From Caldifarciminota bacterium (GTDB taxonomy: Bacteria > Hydrothermota > Tepidihabitantia > B3-TA06 > JALVRC01): a DNA stretch of 20,295 bases. Location: positions 1-20,295 of the forward strand of contig JALVRC010000020.1 in NCBI GenBank assembly GCA_027025255.1, in the 5' to 3' direction. The notes below the pieces were generated by a model, which saw only the letters and a list, made by a program, of their open reading frames with translations, had not been told where the DNA came from and searched no databases. The position numbers were made by a program, and so were the translations under genes. This document shows, piece after piece, positions 1 to 7,882 of the stretch (the stretch's first letter is position 1; every line of letters starts with the position of its first letter).

Positions 1-985
1 TATTTTTATCCTTTACAATAAGGATATAATTACCTTTAGGAATGTTTTTAATCTTATATATACCGTATTCGTTTGATGATGTTGTAGTTGAGAAGGTTTC
101 ATTATAAATAGTTATACGGACTTTAACTGGATTACCTGTGATTCCATCTTTTATTATACCTGTTATTAAATTACCTGTTTTTTGAATATAGGGAGATAGT
201 GTATGAAGATTCATTGCGCCTACTATTCTTGGTCCAGCATGCGGATAGTTAAAAAGTAATAACTCTAATTTTGATATCCCTAAATAGAATTCAGAATATT
301 CAAAGTTCAGCCTGAACCCGGTATTGAAATCCCTACCATCAAACTCAGAAATAAAGTCAAGATAGGTGAATGGTGTGTATAAGAACCCTCCAAATAAAGC
401 AACAGTAAAATCAGGATTTATAGAACTACCTTTGTAGAGAATATCTGTATTAAAGAATCTCGATAAGCTATCATATCCTACAAATCTTCCTCTTCCTGCA
501 CCTATATGTATAGAGAAGTTTTTTGTTATAAACTTAGATGCTACAGTATAAAAAGAAAAATATTCTTTTGCCTCAACAGAAAAAAACCCAGGATAAATAG
601 AGATACTATCATCTTTCCATGGTAATGAGCTTGAATGGATATATGGTTTATAGCTAATGTCAGAGACACCTATTGCGAAAGAGGGAATGTATTTATGTTC
701 GTTATTTATACGATACGCAAGAGAAAAACTAAAGTCTTGTAAGGAATATATATTTAAACTCATTTCAATACGATTGAAAAGGCCATAAGAGATATACATG
801 TCAAAGTCATACAAGTAGACCGAGTCTTCATCCTGTCTTGTTGTAAAATTTCCAATTAAATTAGCCTGTAAAATATTGTTTCTTAATATATAAGAAGTAG
901 GTATGTCTATTAGATATCCAGGTATGTTATATTCTCCAAATAAGATAGTTATAAATGCTAAAACTAATAAAAAAAACTTTTTCAT
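1..985 (-). CDS. Putative outer-membrane beta-barrel protein with carboxypeptidase-regulatory-like domain (3' end missing)
   Basis: The reading frame is open from the ATG at 985 to the window edge, giving 328 codons without a stop. The start has an ideal Shine-Dalgarno (AAGGAGG, 5 nt before ATG) and a promoter further upstream. Residues 1-17 (MKKFFLLVLAFITILFG) are a classic signal peptide. Residues about 20-260 alternate aromatic and polar residues in short strand-like segments, as in outer-membrane barrels. From about residue 268 the sequence (GIIKDGITGNPVKVRITIYN, later GIYKIKNIPKGNYIL) looks like a carboxypeptidase-regulatory/PEGA-type beta-sandwich, a domain common in secreted proteins of Bacteroidetes-like bacteria. 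The partner and function are unknown. It follows malic enzyme on the same strand but has its own promoter, so it is probably a separate transcription unit. The family assignment is by overall character only. Confidence 0.75.
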   Translation of the reverse strand, partial: MKKFFLLVLAFITILFGEYNIPGYLIDIPTSYILRNNILQANLIGNFTTRQDEDSVYLYDFDMYISYGLFNRIEMSLNIYSLQDFSFSLAYRINNEHKYIPSFAIGVSDISYKPYIHSSSLPWKDDSISIYPGFFSVEAKEYFSFYTVASKFITKNFSIHIGAGRGRFVGYDSLSRFFNTDILYKGSSINPDFTVALFGGFLYTPFTYLDFISEFDGRDFNTGFRLNFEYSEFYLGISKLELLLFNYPHAGPRIVGAMNLHTLSPYIQKTGNLITGIIKDGITGNPVKVRITIYNETFSTTTSSNEYGIYKIKNIPKGNYILIVKDKN

Positions 986-1024
986 TTGACCTCCTTATCC
1001 CGTTTGGTCATTTTCAAATACATA

Positions 1025-1052
1025 ATAATATCCATAACAAAAGGAAAGTCAA
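1025..1052 (-). promoter_or_regulatory. Sigma70-type promoter of the outer-membrane protein gene
   Basis: On the minus strand, TTGACT (1052-1047) is followed by a 16-nt spacer and TATTAT (1030-1025). It lies 40 nt upstream of the ATG at 985. Three other promoters in the window share the 16-nt spacing. Confidence 0.7.
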
Positions 1053-1054
1053 CC

Positions 1055-1074
1055 ATTTTTAATCGCTTAAAAAT
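1055..1074. repeat. Perfect inverted repeat between the malic enzyme stop and the next promoter
   Basis: Arms ATTTTTAA and TTAAAAAT (8 bp each) flank a 4-nt centre, TCGC on the plus strand. It overlaps the last base of the malic enzyme stop codon and ends 2 nt before the -35 box at 1052. It could be an operator for the downstream gene or a weak AT-rich transcript end for malic enzyme. There is no GC-rich stem with a U-tract, so it is not a typical terminator. Confidence 0.45.
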
Positions 1075-2414
1075 TATAAATCATCAGGAGCAGGAGGGAT
1101 TAATTTATTTTCCATTAGTAGTTTAACACTATCTCTTGCAGCTTTTATTTTCTTCTCAGCCATTTCATAAAGTTCCTTTTCCGTATAGGTGATTCTTGCA
1201 ACACCTTCTTCAATTGCTTTTAATGCAACGGCAACAGCTTCTTTTGGAAAAACTTCCCATTCATCCATAGCAGGAATAATATATTCCGGGGTAATACCTT
1301 TTTGCTCCGCATGTTTAGCAAGAGCTTTTGCTGCTGCTATACACATTCCATCTGTAATTGTTTTAGCTCTGACATCCAGTGCACCTCTGAAAATTCCAGG
1401 GAACCCCAGAGAATTATTTACCTGATTAGGAAAATCGCTTCTTCCTGTAGCTATAACGACTGCACCTGATTCTTTTGCTTCCCATGGCCAGATTTCAGGA
1501 ACAGGATTGGCACATGGAAAAACAATTGGGTTTTTTGCCATGAGTTTAATCCATTCTTTCTTTATCGTCCCTGGTCCTGGTTTAGACGCTCCTACAACAA
1601 CATCAGCTCCATTAAAGGCTACCTCTGGCCCACCTTTTATATTATTTTTATTAGTTTTAAGAGCTAACTCCCATTTCTCAGGGTATTTTTTTTCTAAATC
1701 TTTTCTATCTCTGTTTATGATTCCCTTGGAATCGACCATAATTATGTTTTCAGGGGTTGCTCCTGCCTCTATTACAATATGAGCAGCTCTTATATTTGCT
1801 GCTCCTGAGCCAAAGAAAACTATTTTAACATCCTCTAACTTTTTATCAACAAGCTTAACTGCATTTATGAGCCCCGCGAGAATAATAGCAGCTGTTCCCT
1901 GCTGGTCATCGTGCCAGACAGGTATTTCCATTTCTTTTCTCAACCTATTAAGAATACGAAAACATTTTGGTTGAGCAATGTCTTCAAGATTTATACCTCC
2001 AAAGGAAGGCTGAAGAAGTTTTACTGTTTCAATAAATTTCTCTTCATCTTTTGTATCAAGCATGATTGGTACAGCATCTACACCCCCAAGAAACTTAAAT
2101 AACAGGGCTTTTCCTTCCATTACCGGAAGCCCTGCTTCTGGTCCAATATCCCCCAATCCCAATACCCTTGTTCCATCACTAATAACAGCTACAAAATTTC
2201 CTTTATTTGTATGTTCGTAAACTTTATTTTTGTCTTCTTTTATTTCTAAACAGGGTTTTGCAACTCCTGGTGTATACCAGATTGCAAAGTCATCCATATT
2301 CCTAACAACACATTTGGCTGTTATTTGAATTTTTCCTTTATAATAAGGGTGTAGCTTTAAAGCCTCTTTCCCGGGTTTTTCTGCTTTTTTTAGAAGTCCT
2401 TCCACATCCTGCAT
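1074..2414 (-). CDS. NAD(P)-dependent malic enzyme
   Basis: Catalyses oxidative decarboxylation of malate to pyruvate and CO2 with NAD(P)H formation, in the cytosol. The 446-residue protein is the short bacterial form without a C-terminal phosphotransacetylase domain. Recognisable elements are the catalytic Tyr in YTPGVA (Y47), the catalytic Lys in MEGKALLFK (K102), the metal-binding acids around E144/D145 and HDDQQGTA (D169/D170), and the Rossmann loop GSGAANIRAA (about 202-211). The C-terminal half contains ATGRSDFPNQVNNSLGFPG, diagnostic of the family. The ATG at 2414 has AAGGAGG 4 nt upstream and lies 11 nt after the PorX-like stop, so it is the last gene of the buk operon. It may feed pyruvate to the oxidoreductase encoded upstream. 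Cofactor preference cannot be read with confidence. Confidence 0.95.
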   Translation of the reverse strand: MQDVEGLLKKAEKPGKEALKLHPYYKGKIQITAKCVVRNMDDFAIWYTPGVAKPCLEIKEDKNKVYEHTNKGNFVAVISDGTRVLGLGDIGPEAGLPVMEGKALLFKFLGGVDAVPIMLDTKDEEKFIETVKLLQPSFGGINLEDIAQPKCFRILNRLRKEMEIPVWHDDQQGTAAIILAGLINAVKLVDKKLEDVKIVFFGSGAANIRAAHIVIEAGATPENIIMVDSKGIINRDRKDLEKKYPEKWELALKTNKNNIKGGPEVAFNGADVVVGASKPGPGTIKKEWIKLMAKNPIVFPCANPVPEIWPWEAKESGAVVIATGRSDFPNQVNNSLGFPGIFRGALDVRAKTITDGMCIAAAKALAKHAEQKGITPEYIIPAMDEWEVFPKEAVAVALKAIEEGVARITYTEKELYEMAEKKIKAARDSVKLLMENKLIPPAPDDL

Positions 2415-2425
2415 TTTTCCTCCTT

Positions 2426-3937
2426 TTAATTTTTAGGGAAGTATATACCCATAGGGATAATCATTTCTTCGGGTGTAATTCCACCGTGCTGAAATGTATC
2501 CCTGTATTGATTTGTATATAATCTTGGTTTTGTTGGATAAACAAAGAAAAAATCATCCCTTGCAATTCCAAATCTAAATGGACCAGGAACAGGGAGTTCT
2601 ATCCTTTCAGGATTATCTATTAGCCAGGCTCCTTTTTTATCAATAGTTAAAGATGGTCCATATTTATATCTTAAATTTTGTGATATGGTTTTTCCTCCTT
2701 TTACTATAGCTGGCCTTTTTACTCTTATAAAGCCGTGATCTGTTGTTATAAAAATTGTATATCCTCTATGGGCATATTCTTCCATTAAAGGAAGTAGGAA
2801 AGAATTTTTTATCCAGGTTGTTGTTAAATCTATTATAGAAGATTCATCAACTGCAAATTCCTTGATCAGAGATTCCTCTTTTATAGCGTGAATTAAAATA
2901 TCGAAAAGATTGAGAATTATAACCTGGAATTGAGGAAAGTTTTTGTGTAAAATTTCTATTGTTTTTTTACTTCTTGAGGGATAAATGATTTTTGCAAATT
3001 TCATGTCTACATTAATGTTATTTCTAATTAAAGCCTGTCTTAAGAGCTCTTTTTCTCCTCTATTCTGGTTGTTTTCCTGCCAACTCCATAGATGGGGATA
3101 GTTTGTGGCTATTTTTAAGGGGCTAAGTCCTGCAAATATAGCATTTCGGGAAAAATGTGTTGCAGTGGGAAGGATTGAATAGTACATTTCTGTTTTCATA
3201 GAAAAATACTCTCTTAGTATTTGTGATATAGCAAGATATTGGTCATATCTCATGCAGTCAAGGAGAAAGAAAACCGCTTTTTCTTTTTTCCTGATAGTAG
3301 GAAATACAAAATGCTCCATAATATTATAAGAGAATATGAGTTCATTTTTCTTAAGCCATGTTTCATAATTTCTTATAATAAAATCAGAGTATGCTCTCAT
3401 TAAGTTAGCTCTAAAATCTTCTTCAAGTTCCATAAATTCATTTTCACCGTATTTCTTAAGCCTTATACGCCATTTTACAAGCATTTTGTAGTAGTCTATC
3501 CAGGCCTGAGGTGTTTCGGGAAAGGGTTTATTCCTTATATCAGATAAATAATCGTGATAGATACGTTCACTAATTAAATTTCTTTTTTCTACAAGCCTTT
3601 TTAGTACACTTAAAAGTTGTGAAGGGGTAAAGGGTTTTATAACAAAGTCGTCAGCAAATTTTGTATAAGCTTCTTCAATAAGTTTTAAATCTTCAGCTTT
3701 CGTTACAATAGCCACTGCGATGTAATCATCTCTTTCTCGTATCCCTTTTAACGTTGATATTCCGTCCAGCCCGGGCATATACTGGTCAATTAAAACTATA
3801 TCGTAATCAAATTCATCAAGGAGTTTAAGACCATCCATGCCATTAGTTGCAGTATCTACAATGTAGCCTCTATTTTTTAATTCATAGATATGAGGTCTTA
3901 AATAGTCAATCTCGTCGTCAATCCAGAGGATTCTCAT
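2426..3937 (-). CDS. porX: PorX-like response regulator fused to a PglZ/alkaline-phosphatase-like domain
   Basis: The 503-residue protein begins with a CheY-type receiver domain (about 1-118): acidic pocket D7/D8, phosphoacceptor D51 in LIDQYMPG, T79 and K101 in KPF. A helical linker follows (about 120-215), then a PglZ/alkaline-phosphatase-superfamily domain (about 220-503). That domain shows DCMRYD (D227, D232), a Thr/Ser-rich nucleophile region LPTATHFSRNAIFAG (about 257-270), TTDHGF (D400, H401) and QHGGITPEE (H484). This architecture is that of PorX, the response regulator of type IX secretion in Bacteroidetes, reported to be a metal-dependent phosphodiesterase/phosphatase. It lies between the 2-oxoacid oxidoreductase and malic enzyme genes. 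Unlike its neighbours it has no visible Shine-Dalgarno, and a strong hairpin lies just upstream. The family is clear; its link to type IX secretion here is inference. Confidence 0.9.
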   Translation of the reverse strand: MRILWIDDEIDYLRPHIYELKNRGYIVDTATNGMDGLKLLDEFDYDIVLIDQYMPGLDGISTLKGIRERDDYIAVAIVTKAEDLKLIEEAYTKFADDFVIKPFTPSQLLSVLKRLVEKRNLISERIYHDYLSDIRNKPFPETPQAWIDYYKMLVKWRIRLKKYGENEFMELEEDFRANLMRAYSDFIIRNYETWLKKNELIFSYNIMEHFVFPTIRKKEKAVFFLLDCMRYDQYLAISQILREYFSMKTEMYYSILPTATHFSRNAIFAGLSPLKIATNYPHLWSWQENNQNRGEKELLRQALIRNNINVDMKFAKIIYPSRSKKTIEILHKNFPQFQVIILNLFDILIHAIKEESLIKEFAVDESSIIDLTTTWIKNSFLLPLMEEYAHRGYTIFITTDHGFIRVKRPAIVKGGKTISQNLRYKYGPSLTIDKKGAWLIDNPERIELPVPGPFRFGIARDDFFFVYPTKPRLYTNQYRDTFQHGGITPEEMIIPMGIYFPKN

Positions 3938-3952
3938 TTTTATATTAAGGTA

Positions 3953-3981
3953 TTAAGGGCGGAAGAAAGTTCCGCCCTTAA
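3953..3981 (-). other. Strong intercistronic hairpin before the PorX-like gene
   Basis: A perfect 12-bp stem (TTAAGGGCGGAA pairing with TTCCGCCCTTAA) closes a 5-nt loop and fills most of the 46-nt gap between the oxidoreductase beta stop and the PorX-like ATG. No U-tract follows on the minus strand, so it looks more like an RNA-processing, stability or attenuation element than a simple terminator. It is among the most stable hairpins in the window. Confidence 0.7.
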
Positions 3982-3983
3982 AC

Positions 3984-4871
3984 TTATTCATTTGATAGTT
4001 CTTCTTGTTTTAATAACCATTCGTAATAGGCATCCGCATCTTGCTGGATATGCTCTATATCCTGGTCTGTAAGGTGTTTAAACCTTCCCTGGGGCTTTAA
4101 ATATTCTTTTACTGATACAGGTTTTTTTACATGAATGTTAATTTTATACTTTATTCCGTTTTCAATTTCAAAGATTGGAAATATTTTTGATTGTACTGCT
4201 AATTTGGCAAGTTTGACAGAAAGTTCTGGTGGGCTTTTCCATCCAGGAGGACATGGAGAAATAATATGTAAGAACTTTGTCCCTTTTATAGTTTTAATCT
4301 TTTCAACCTTTTTTATAAGATCTTCAGGATAGGCGATTGAAGCAGTTGCAATATATGGTATTCTATGAGCAGCAAGGATTTCAACAATATTCTTTTTTCT
4401 TTCTTTCTTGAAATGTTTAACAGGCGTAGTTGTTGTCCATGCTCCCCAGGGGGTTGCTGATGAACGTTGAATGCCTGTATTCATATATGCTTCATTGTCG
4501 TAGCAAACATAGATAAAGTCGTCATTTCTCTCTGCAGCACCTGATAAAGCCTGAAGTCCTATGTCAAATGTTCCGCCGTCCCCTGCCCAGGCAACAACCC
4601 GTGTTTCTTCATCATTCTGTATTTCAAGTCCTGCTTTGATTCCTGAAGCTACTGCTGCAGCTGTCTCAAAAGCTGTATGGAATAGTGGAACACCGATGGA
4701 AGAATAGGGGAAAGGTCCATCTATAACAGACCAACAACATGCAGGGACTGAATATATCACTCTTTTCCCAAGAGATTTTAATACATATCTCATTGCTAAT
4801 GCCGCACCGCATCCCTGACAGGCAAGGTGCCCCGGAGACATTATTTCTCTTTCTGGTATACTTAACTTCAT
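3984..4871 (-). CDS. porB: 2-oxoacid:ferredoxin oxidoreductase, beta subunit (TPP-binding)
   Basis: The thiamine-diphosphate subunit of the four-subunit enzyme that converts a 2-oxoacid plus CoA to acyl-CoA, CO2 and reduced ferredoxin. An open frame extends to 4910, but the ATG at 4871 is preferred. It has an upstream AGGAG, forms a 4-nt ATGA overlap with the alpha stop, and removes a 13-residue extension lying inside the alpha gene. The 295-residue product has CQGCG (C18, C21), ACC (C45/C46) and SPCPPGW (C207), the cysteines expected to bind a [4Fe-4S] cluster. The TPP motif starts at GDGG (97-100) and runs to about DNEAYMNTG. The sequence reads like pyruvate-type PorB, but 2-oxoisovalerate enzymes are close relatives, so the substrate is uncertain. 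Confidence 0.93.
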   Translation of the reverse strand: MKLSIPEREIMSPGHLACQGCGAALAMRYVLKSLGKRVIYSVPACCWSVIDGPFPYSSIGVPLFHTAFETAAAVASGIKAGLEIQNDEETRVVAWAGDGGTFDIGLQALSGAAERNDDFIYVCYDNEAYMNTGIQRSSATPWGAWTTTTPVKHFKKERKKNIVEILAAHRIPYIATASIAYPEDLIKKVEKIKTIKGTKFLHIISPCPPGWKSPPELSVKLAKLAVQSKIFPIFEIENGIKYKINIHVKKPVSVKEYLKPQGRFKHLTDQDIEHIQQDADAYYEWLLKQEELSNE

Positions 4872-6022
4872 AATTTCACTCCTATCCAATATATATCTTT
4901 TTCTGGCCATTCAGTTGTTTCGACAATATTAAAAATATCTTTAAGTACATCTGGTGTAACGTCTCTTCCTCCAAGTCCTGCTATAAAACCAAAGATGGGA
5001 GGATGGTCTTTTTCGTTAAAAAGCGCAGCCTTTGTTTCCGTAAAGAATGCTCCTTCGTGTCCAAAGGAGATGTTTCTGTCTATTACCGCAACTTTTTTTC
5101 TCCCTTTAAGGATTTTTCTGAGTTCTTCAGAAGGGAAGGGTCTAAAAACTCTTATCCGCAATAGTCCAACTTTTTTCCCCTGTTCTCTAAGTTCGTCTAT
5201 AACAACATGTAGTGTGGAAGCAATGGTTGAAGAGGAAATAAGTACAATTTCAGCATCATCCATCTTATATTCTTCAACAAGTCCGTATTCCCTTCCAAAC
5301 ATTTCTTTGAATTCTTTCCCTGTATCAACTATGAGTTTTTTAGCCTGCTCCTGTGCTTCTTCAATTTGATAACGAAGTTCATAGTACCAATCAGGTTTTG
5401 TTAAACCTCCAAATGCGTGAGGATTTTTCCAATCCAGCTTATATTCCATTTCAAGAGGAGGAAGATATTTATCTACAATACTCTGTTCCGGTATATCTAC
5501 AACTTCGTAAGTATGTGAAAGGACGAAGGCATCAAGGATTACCATTATAGGTAAAGATATCTTTTCTGCAACTTTATAGGACTGAATTATACTATCAAGC
5601 ACTTCTTGATTAGAGGATGCATATATCTGTAACCAGCCAGTATCTCTCTGGGCAATACTGTCATTTTGTTCAGTCCATATACTCCATGGTGGTCCAAATG
5701 CTCTGTTTATGTTCCCCATTACTATGGGCAGTCTGGCGCCGGCAGCCCAATGTAAGACTTCATGCATTAGGGCTAATCCTTGAGAAGATGTAGCAGTAAA
5801 GGCTCTTGCCCCAGTAGCAGATGCCCCCATGGAAGCCGCCATAGCAGAGTGTTCACTTTCAACTTTTATAAATTTAGCTTTCATATCTCCATTTGCGCAA
5901 AGCTGAGATAGAAGTTCTACAACCTCAGTTTGGGGAGTTATAGGGTAAGCAGCAATTACCTGGGCTCTTGAAAGTTTTGCCCCGTACGATAGTGCATGAT
6001 TACCCATAATTACACTTCTCAT
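4868..6022 (-). CDS. porA: 2-oxoacid:ferredoxin oxidoreductase, alpha subunit
   Basis: The 384-residue pyrimidine-binding/transketolase-like subunit of the oxidoreductase. Family landmarks are AYPITPQTEVVE near residue 30, KVESEHSAMAASMGASATGA, FTATSSQGLALMHEVLHWAAGARLP split around residues 80-100, and QRDTGWLQIYAS. A C-terminal transketolase-C-like part ends with the conserved GLGGRDV. Its ATG overlaps the delta stop by 4 nt (ATGA), and its own stop overlaps the beta start in the same way, indicating tight translational coupling and equal subunit levels. SIAQRDTGW is typical of pyruvate enzymes, but motif reading does not settle pyruvate versus branched-chain 2-oxoacid. The neighbouring ptb/buk/fabH genes make a branched-chain substrate equally worth considering. 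Confidence 0.93.
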   Translation of the reverse strand: MRSVIMGNHALSYGAKLSRAQVIAAYPITPQTEVVELLSQLCANGDMKAKFIKVESEHSAMAASMGASATGARAFTATSSQGLALMHEVLHWAAGARLPIVMGNINRAFGPPWSIWTEQNDSIAQRDTGWLQIYASSNQEVLDSIIQSYKVAEKISLPIMVILDAFVLSHTYEVVDIPEQSIVDKYLPPLEMEYKLDWKNPHAFGGLTKPDWYYELRYQIEEAQEQAKKLIVDTGKEFKEMFGREYGLVEEYKMDDAEIVLISSSTIASTLHVVIDELREQGKKVGLLRIRVFRPFPSEELRKILKGRKKVAVIDRNISFGHEGAFFTETKAALFNEKDHPPIFGFIAGLGGRDVTPDVLKDIFNIVETTEWPEKDIYWIGVKL

Positions 6023-6333
6023 ATTTCCTCCTTTACCATCTCAATACACTTTACAGGACATTCTTCAGCACAAATCCCGCATCCTTTGCAATAGTTAAGA
6101 TTAATAACCGGTTTTTTATCTACCCTTTCAGATATTTGAGCAGCCTCTATGTCAATAGAAGGTTCCGGACAAAATTTCCAGCAAATAAAACAATATATAC
6201 ATTTTTCATAGTCTATTACTGGTCTTAAGTTTCTCCAGTTTCCAGTCTTGTTTACGCGCATTGACCCAAGCGATACTGCCATAGGTGGCATATCTTTGAC
6301 CCCGGTCCATTTAATTTCTTTTTCGTCAGCCAT
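6019..6333 (-). CDS. porD: 2-oxoacid:ferredoxin oxidoreductase, delta subunit (2[4Fe-4S])
   Basis: A 104-residue ferredoxin-like electron-transfer subunit with two complete cluster motifs: CIYCFICWKFC (C45, C48, C51, C55) and CKGCGICAEEC (C82, C85, C88, C92), the latter followed by another Cys (C96). The short N-terminal extension (GVKDMPPMAVSLGSMR) is typical of delta subunits and distinguishes it from free ferredoxins. The ATG at 6333 overlaps the 3' end of the gamma gene by 8 nt, and the stop overlaps the alpha start. The gene order gamma-delta-alpha-beta matches archaeal and Thermotoga-type Por/Vor operons. Confidence 0.94.
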   Translation of the reverse strand: MADEKEIKWTGVKDMPPMAVSLGSMRVNKTGNWRNLRPVIDYEKCIYCFICWKFCPEPSIDIEAAQISERVDKKPVINLNYCKGCGICAEECPVKCIEMVKEEI

Positions 6334-6892
6334 TCTTTACCTCCTCAGCAATTTTATATGCTTCTTTTGCTGCCATTACATTTTCATCTTTTTTTACAGG
6401 GCTTAATTTTCTGACTCCCTCCACTACAGCATTTAGTCCGACAAGCCCTGTATATGCAGCTACAGCTCCCAGCATTGCAGTATTTACAATAGGAGAAGCC
6501 TTAGACCCTAATCTATGTTTTATTGCGATAGAAGTAGCATCTATGGTATACACCTTATATCCTTTATCTATGAAATTTTTATAATCTTCAGGCCTTTTTT
6601 CCGTGTTTATGATAATGCTACCGCCTGATTTTAAGCCAACTGCAACATCTACAGCACCAATTAAAGTAGGATCCATAACAATTACATAATTCGGGGTATA
6701 TACCTTGGAACGGATATAAATAGGTTTATTGTCTATCCTGGTGTAAGCCATTACAGGAGCTCCTCGTCTTTCTACTCCGTATTCAGGGAAAGTTTGTACA
6801 TATCTATCTTCAAGTGCAATAGCCTCAGCAAGTGCTTTAGAGGCAACAACTGTTCCCTGACCTCCTCTTCCGTGAAATCTTATCTCAATCAT
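6326..6892 (-). CDS. porG: 2-oxoacid:ferredoxin oxidoreductase, gamma subunit
   Basis: A 188-residue gamma subunit, thought to bind CoA and bridge the other subunits. The family signature HGRGGQGTVVASK lies at residues 7-19, followed by QTFPEYGVERRGAPVMAYTR. Both are standard for Por/Vor/Kor gamma chains. The Shine-Dalgarno AAGGAGG lies immediately upstream of ATG at 6892 and just after the fabH stop (9 nt between genes), so fabH and the oxidoreductase are probably cotranscribed. Length is normal for the family. Confidence 0.94.
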   Translation of the reverse strand: MIEIRFHGRGGQGTVVASKALAEAIALEDRYVQTFPEYGVERRGAPVMAYTRIDNKPIYIRSKVYTPNYVIVMDPTLIGAVDVAVGLKSGGSIIINTEKRPEDYKNFIDKGYKVYTIDATSIAIKHRLGSKASPIVNTAMLGAVAAYTGLVGLNAVVEGVRKLSPVKKDENVMAAKEAYKIAEEVKNG

Positions 6893-6901
6893 AAAACCTC
6901 C

Positions 6902-7882
6902 TTAATATTTAAGTACCAGAGACGCCCAGGTAAATCCTGCACCAAAAGCAGAGAATAATACAATATCATCCCTTTTTATCAGTTTTTCTCTTAAGGCATC
7001 CCTGAATGAAACCGGTATTGTCGCAGCTGACATATTACCATATCTATCTATTGTAATATATGTCTTTTCCATAGGGATACCCGCTCTTTCACAGGTGGAT
7101 TGTATTATTCTTATGTTTGCCTGGTGAGGGATAAAGAGTTTAATATCTTCCGATGTAATGCCAGCTTTTTTTATTGCATTTACTGCTGATTCACCCATAT
7201 ATCGGACAGCATATTTAAAAACTTCATTCCCTTGCATCTTAAGAAAATGTAATCCTTCTTTTACAGTGGTTTCAGAAGCTGGCAGTCTACTACCACCTGC
7301 TGGTAGACTCAAAAGGTGACCAAGACTGCCATCTGCATGCCAGGTATATCCTAATAGTCCGGCATCTCTCTCAGTCTTTCTTAGAATCGCTGCTCCAGCT
7401 CCGTCTCCGAAGAGGACGCATGTGCCTCTGTCTTTCCAGTCTGTTATTTTAGTTAGTGTTTCAGACCCTGCCACCAGTACAGTTCTTGCTGTTCCAGCCT
7501 GTATTAGAGAGCCACCAATAATAAGGCCATATAAAAAACCCGTACATGCAGCGGAAATATCAAATACAGGTATATTTTTTATCCCCAGACCTTTCTGAAC
7601 CCAGCATGAAGCAGAAGGAAAAGCTGTATCAGGCGTTACAGTAGCAACTATAACAATATCTATCTCTTCCCTGTCTATTTTAGCTTCGTTAATTGCTTCT
7701 TCGGCCGCTTTAATAACCATATCAGAGGTCGCTTCATCTTCACGAGCAATGTGTCTTTCTTTTATCCCTGTTCTTGTGGTTATCCATTCATCAGAAGTAT
7801 CAACCATTTTTTCCAGGTCTGCATTTGTTAGAATCTTTTTAGGTACATAACCGCCAGTTCCGATAATTTCAAACCTTATCAT
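6902..7882 (-). CDS. fabH: 3-oxoacyl-ACP synthase III (KAS III)
   Basis: Condenses an acyl-CoA primer with malonyl-ACP to start fatty-acid synthesis. The complete catalytic triad is visible: Cys113 in ISAACTGFLYG, His253 in IPHQANIRI and Asn283 in YGNMSAATIP. GDGAGA (about 160-165) and the N-terminal GYVPKKILTN are also typical. Length (326 residues) is normal. The ATG overlaps the ptb stop by 4 nt (ATGA) and has GGAG upstream. Placement between ptb and the 2-oxoacid oxidoreductase is informative: these enzymes make and consume short acyl-CoAs, so this FabH may use the same acyl-CoA (acetyl-, isobutyryl- or 2-methylbutyryl-) as a primer, which would give iso/anteiso fatty acids. Primer specificity cannot be read from the sequence. 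Confidence 0.95.
   Translation of the reverse strand: MIRFEIIGTGGYVPKKILTNADLEKMVDTSDEWITTRTGIKERHIAREDEATSDMVIKAAEEAINEAKIDREEIDIVIVATVTPDTAFPSASCWVQKGLGIKNIPVFDISAACTGFLYGLIIGGSLIQAGTARTVLVAGSETLTKITDWKDRGTCVLFGDGAGAAILRKTERDAGLLGYTWHADGSLGHLLSLPAGGSRLPASETTVKEGLHFLKMQGNEVFKYAVRYMGESAVNAIKKAGITSEDIKLFIPHQANIRIIQSTCERAGIPMEKTYITIDRYGNMSAATIPVSFRDALREKLIKRDDIVLFSAFGAGFTWASLVLKY

Noticed and set aside
1189..1425. Plus-strand open frames across the window (for example 1189-1425, 4995-5369, 8456-8914, 12735-13070, 14473-14925)
   Set aside because: They lie opposite well-supported minus-strand genes, give low-complexity or compositionally odd proteins, lack ribosome sites and match no family I recognise.
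3953..3981. Calling the hairpin before the PorX-like gene a Rho-independent terminator
   Set aside because: No U-tract follows the stem on the minus strand, and malic enzyme downstream has no promoter that I can see, so read-through is likely.
4872..4910. Upstream start of the oxidoreductase beta subunit at 4910
   Set aside because: It would add 13 residues overlapping alpha by 43 nt; the ATG at 4871 has AGGAG and the same ATGA overlap seen elsewhere in the operon.
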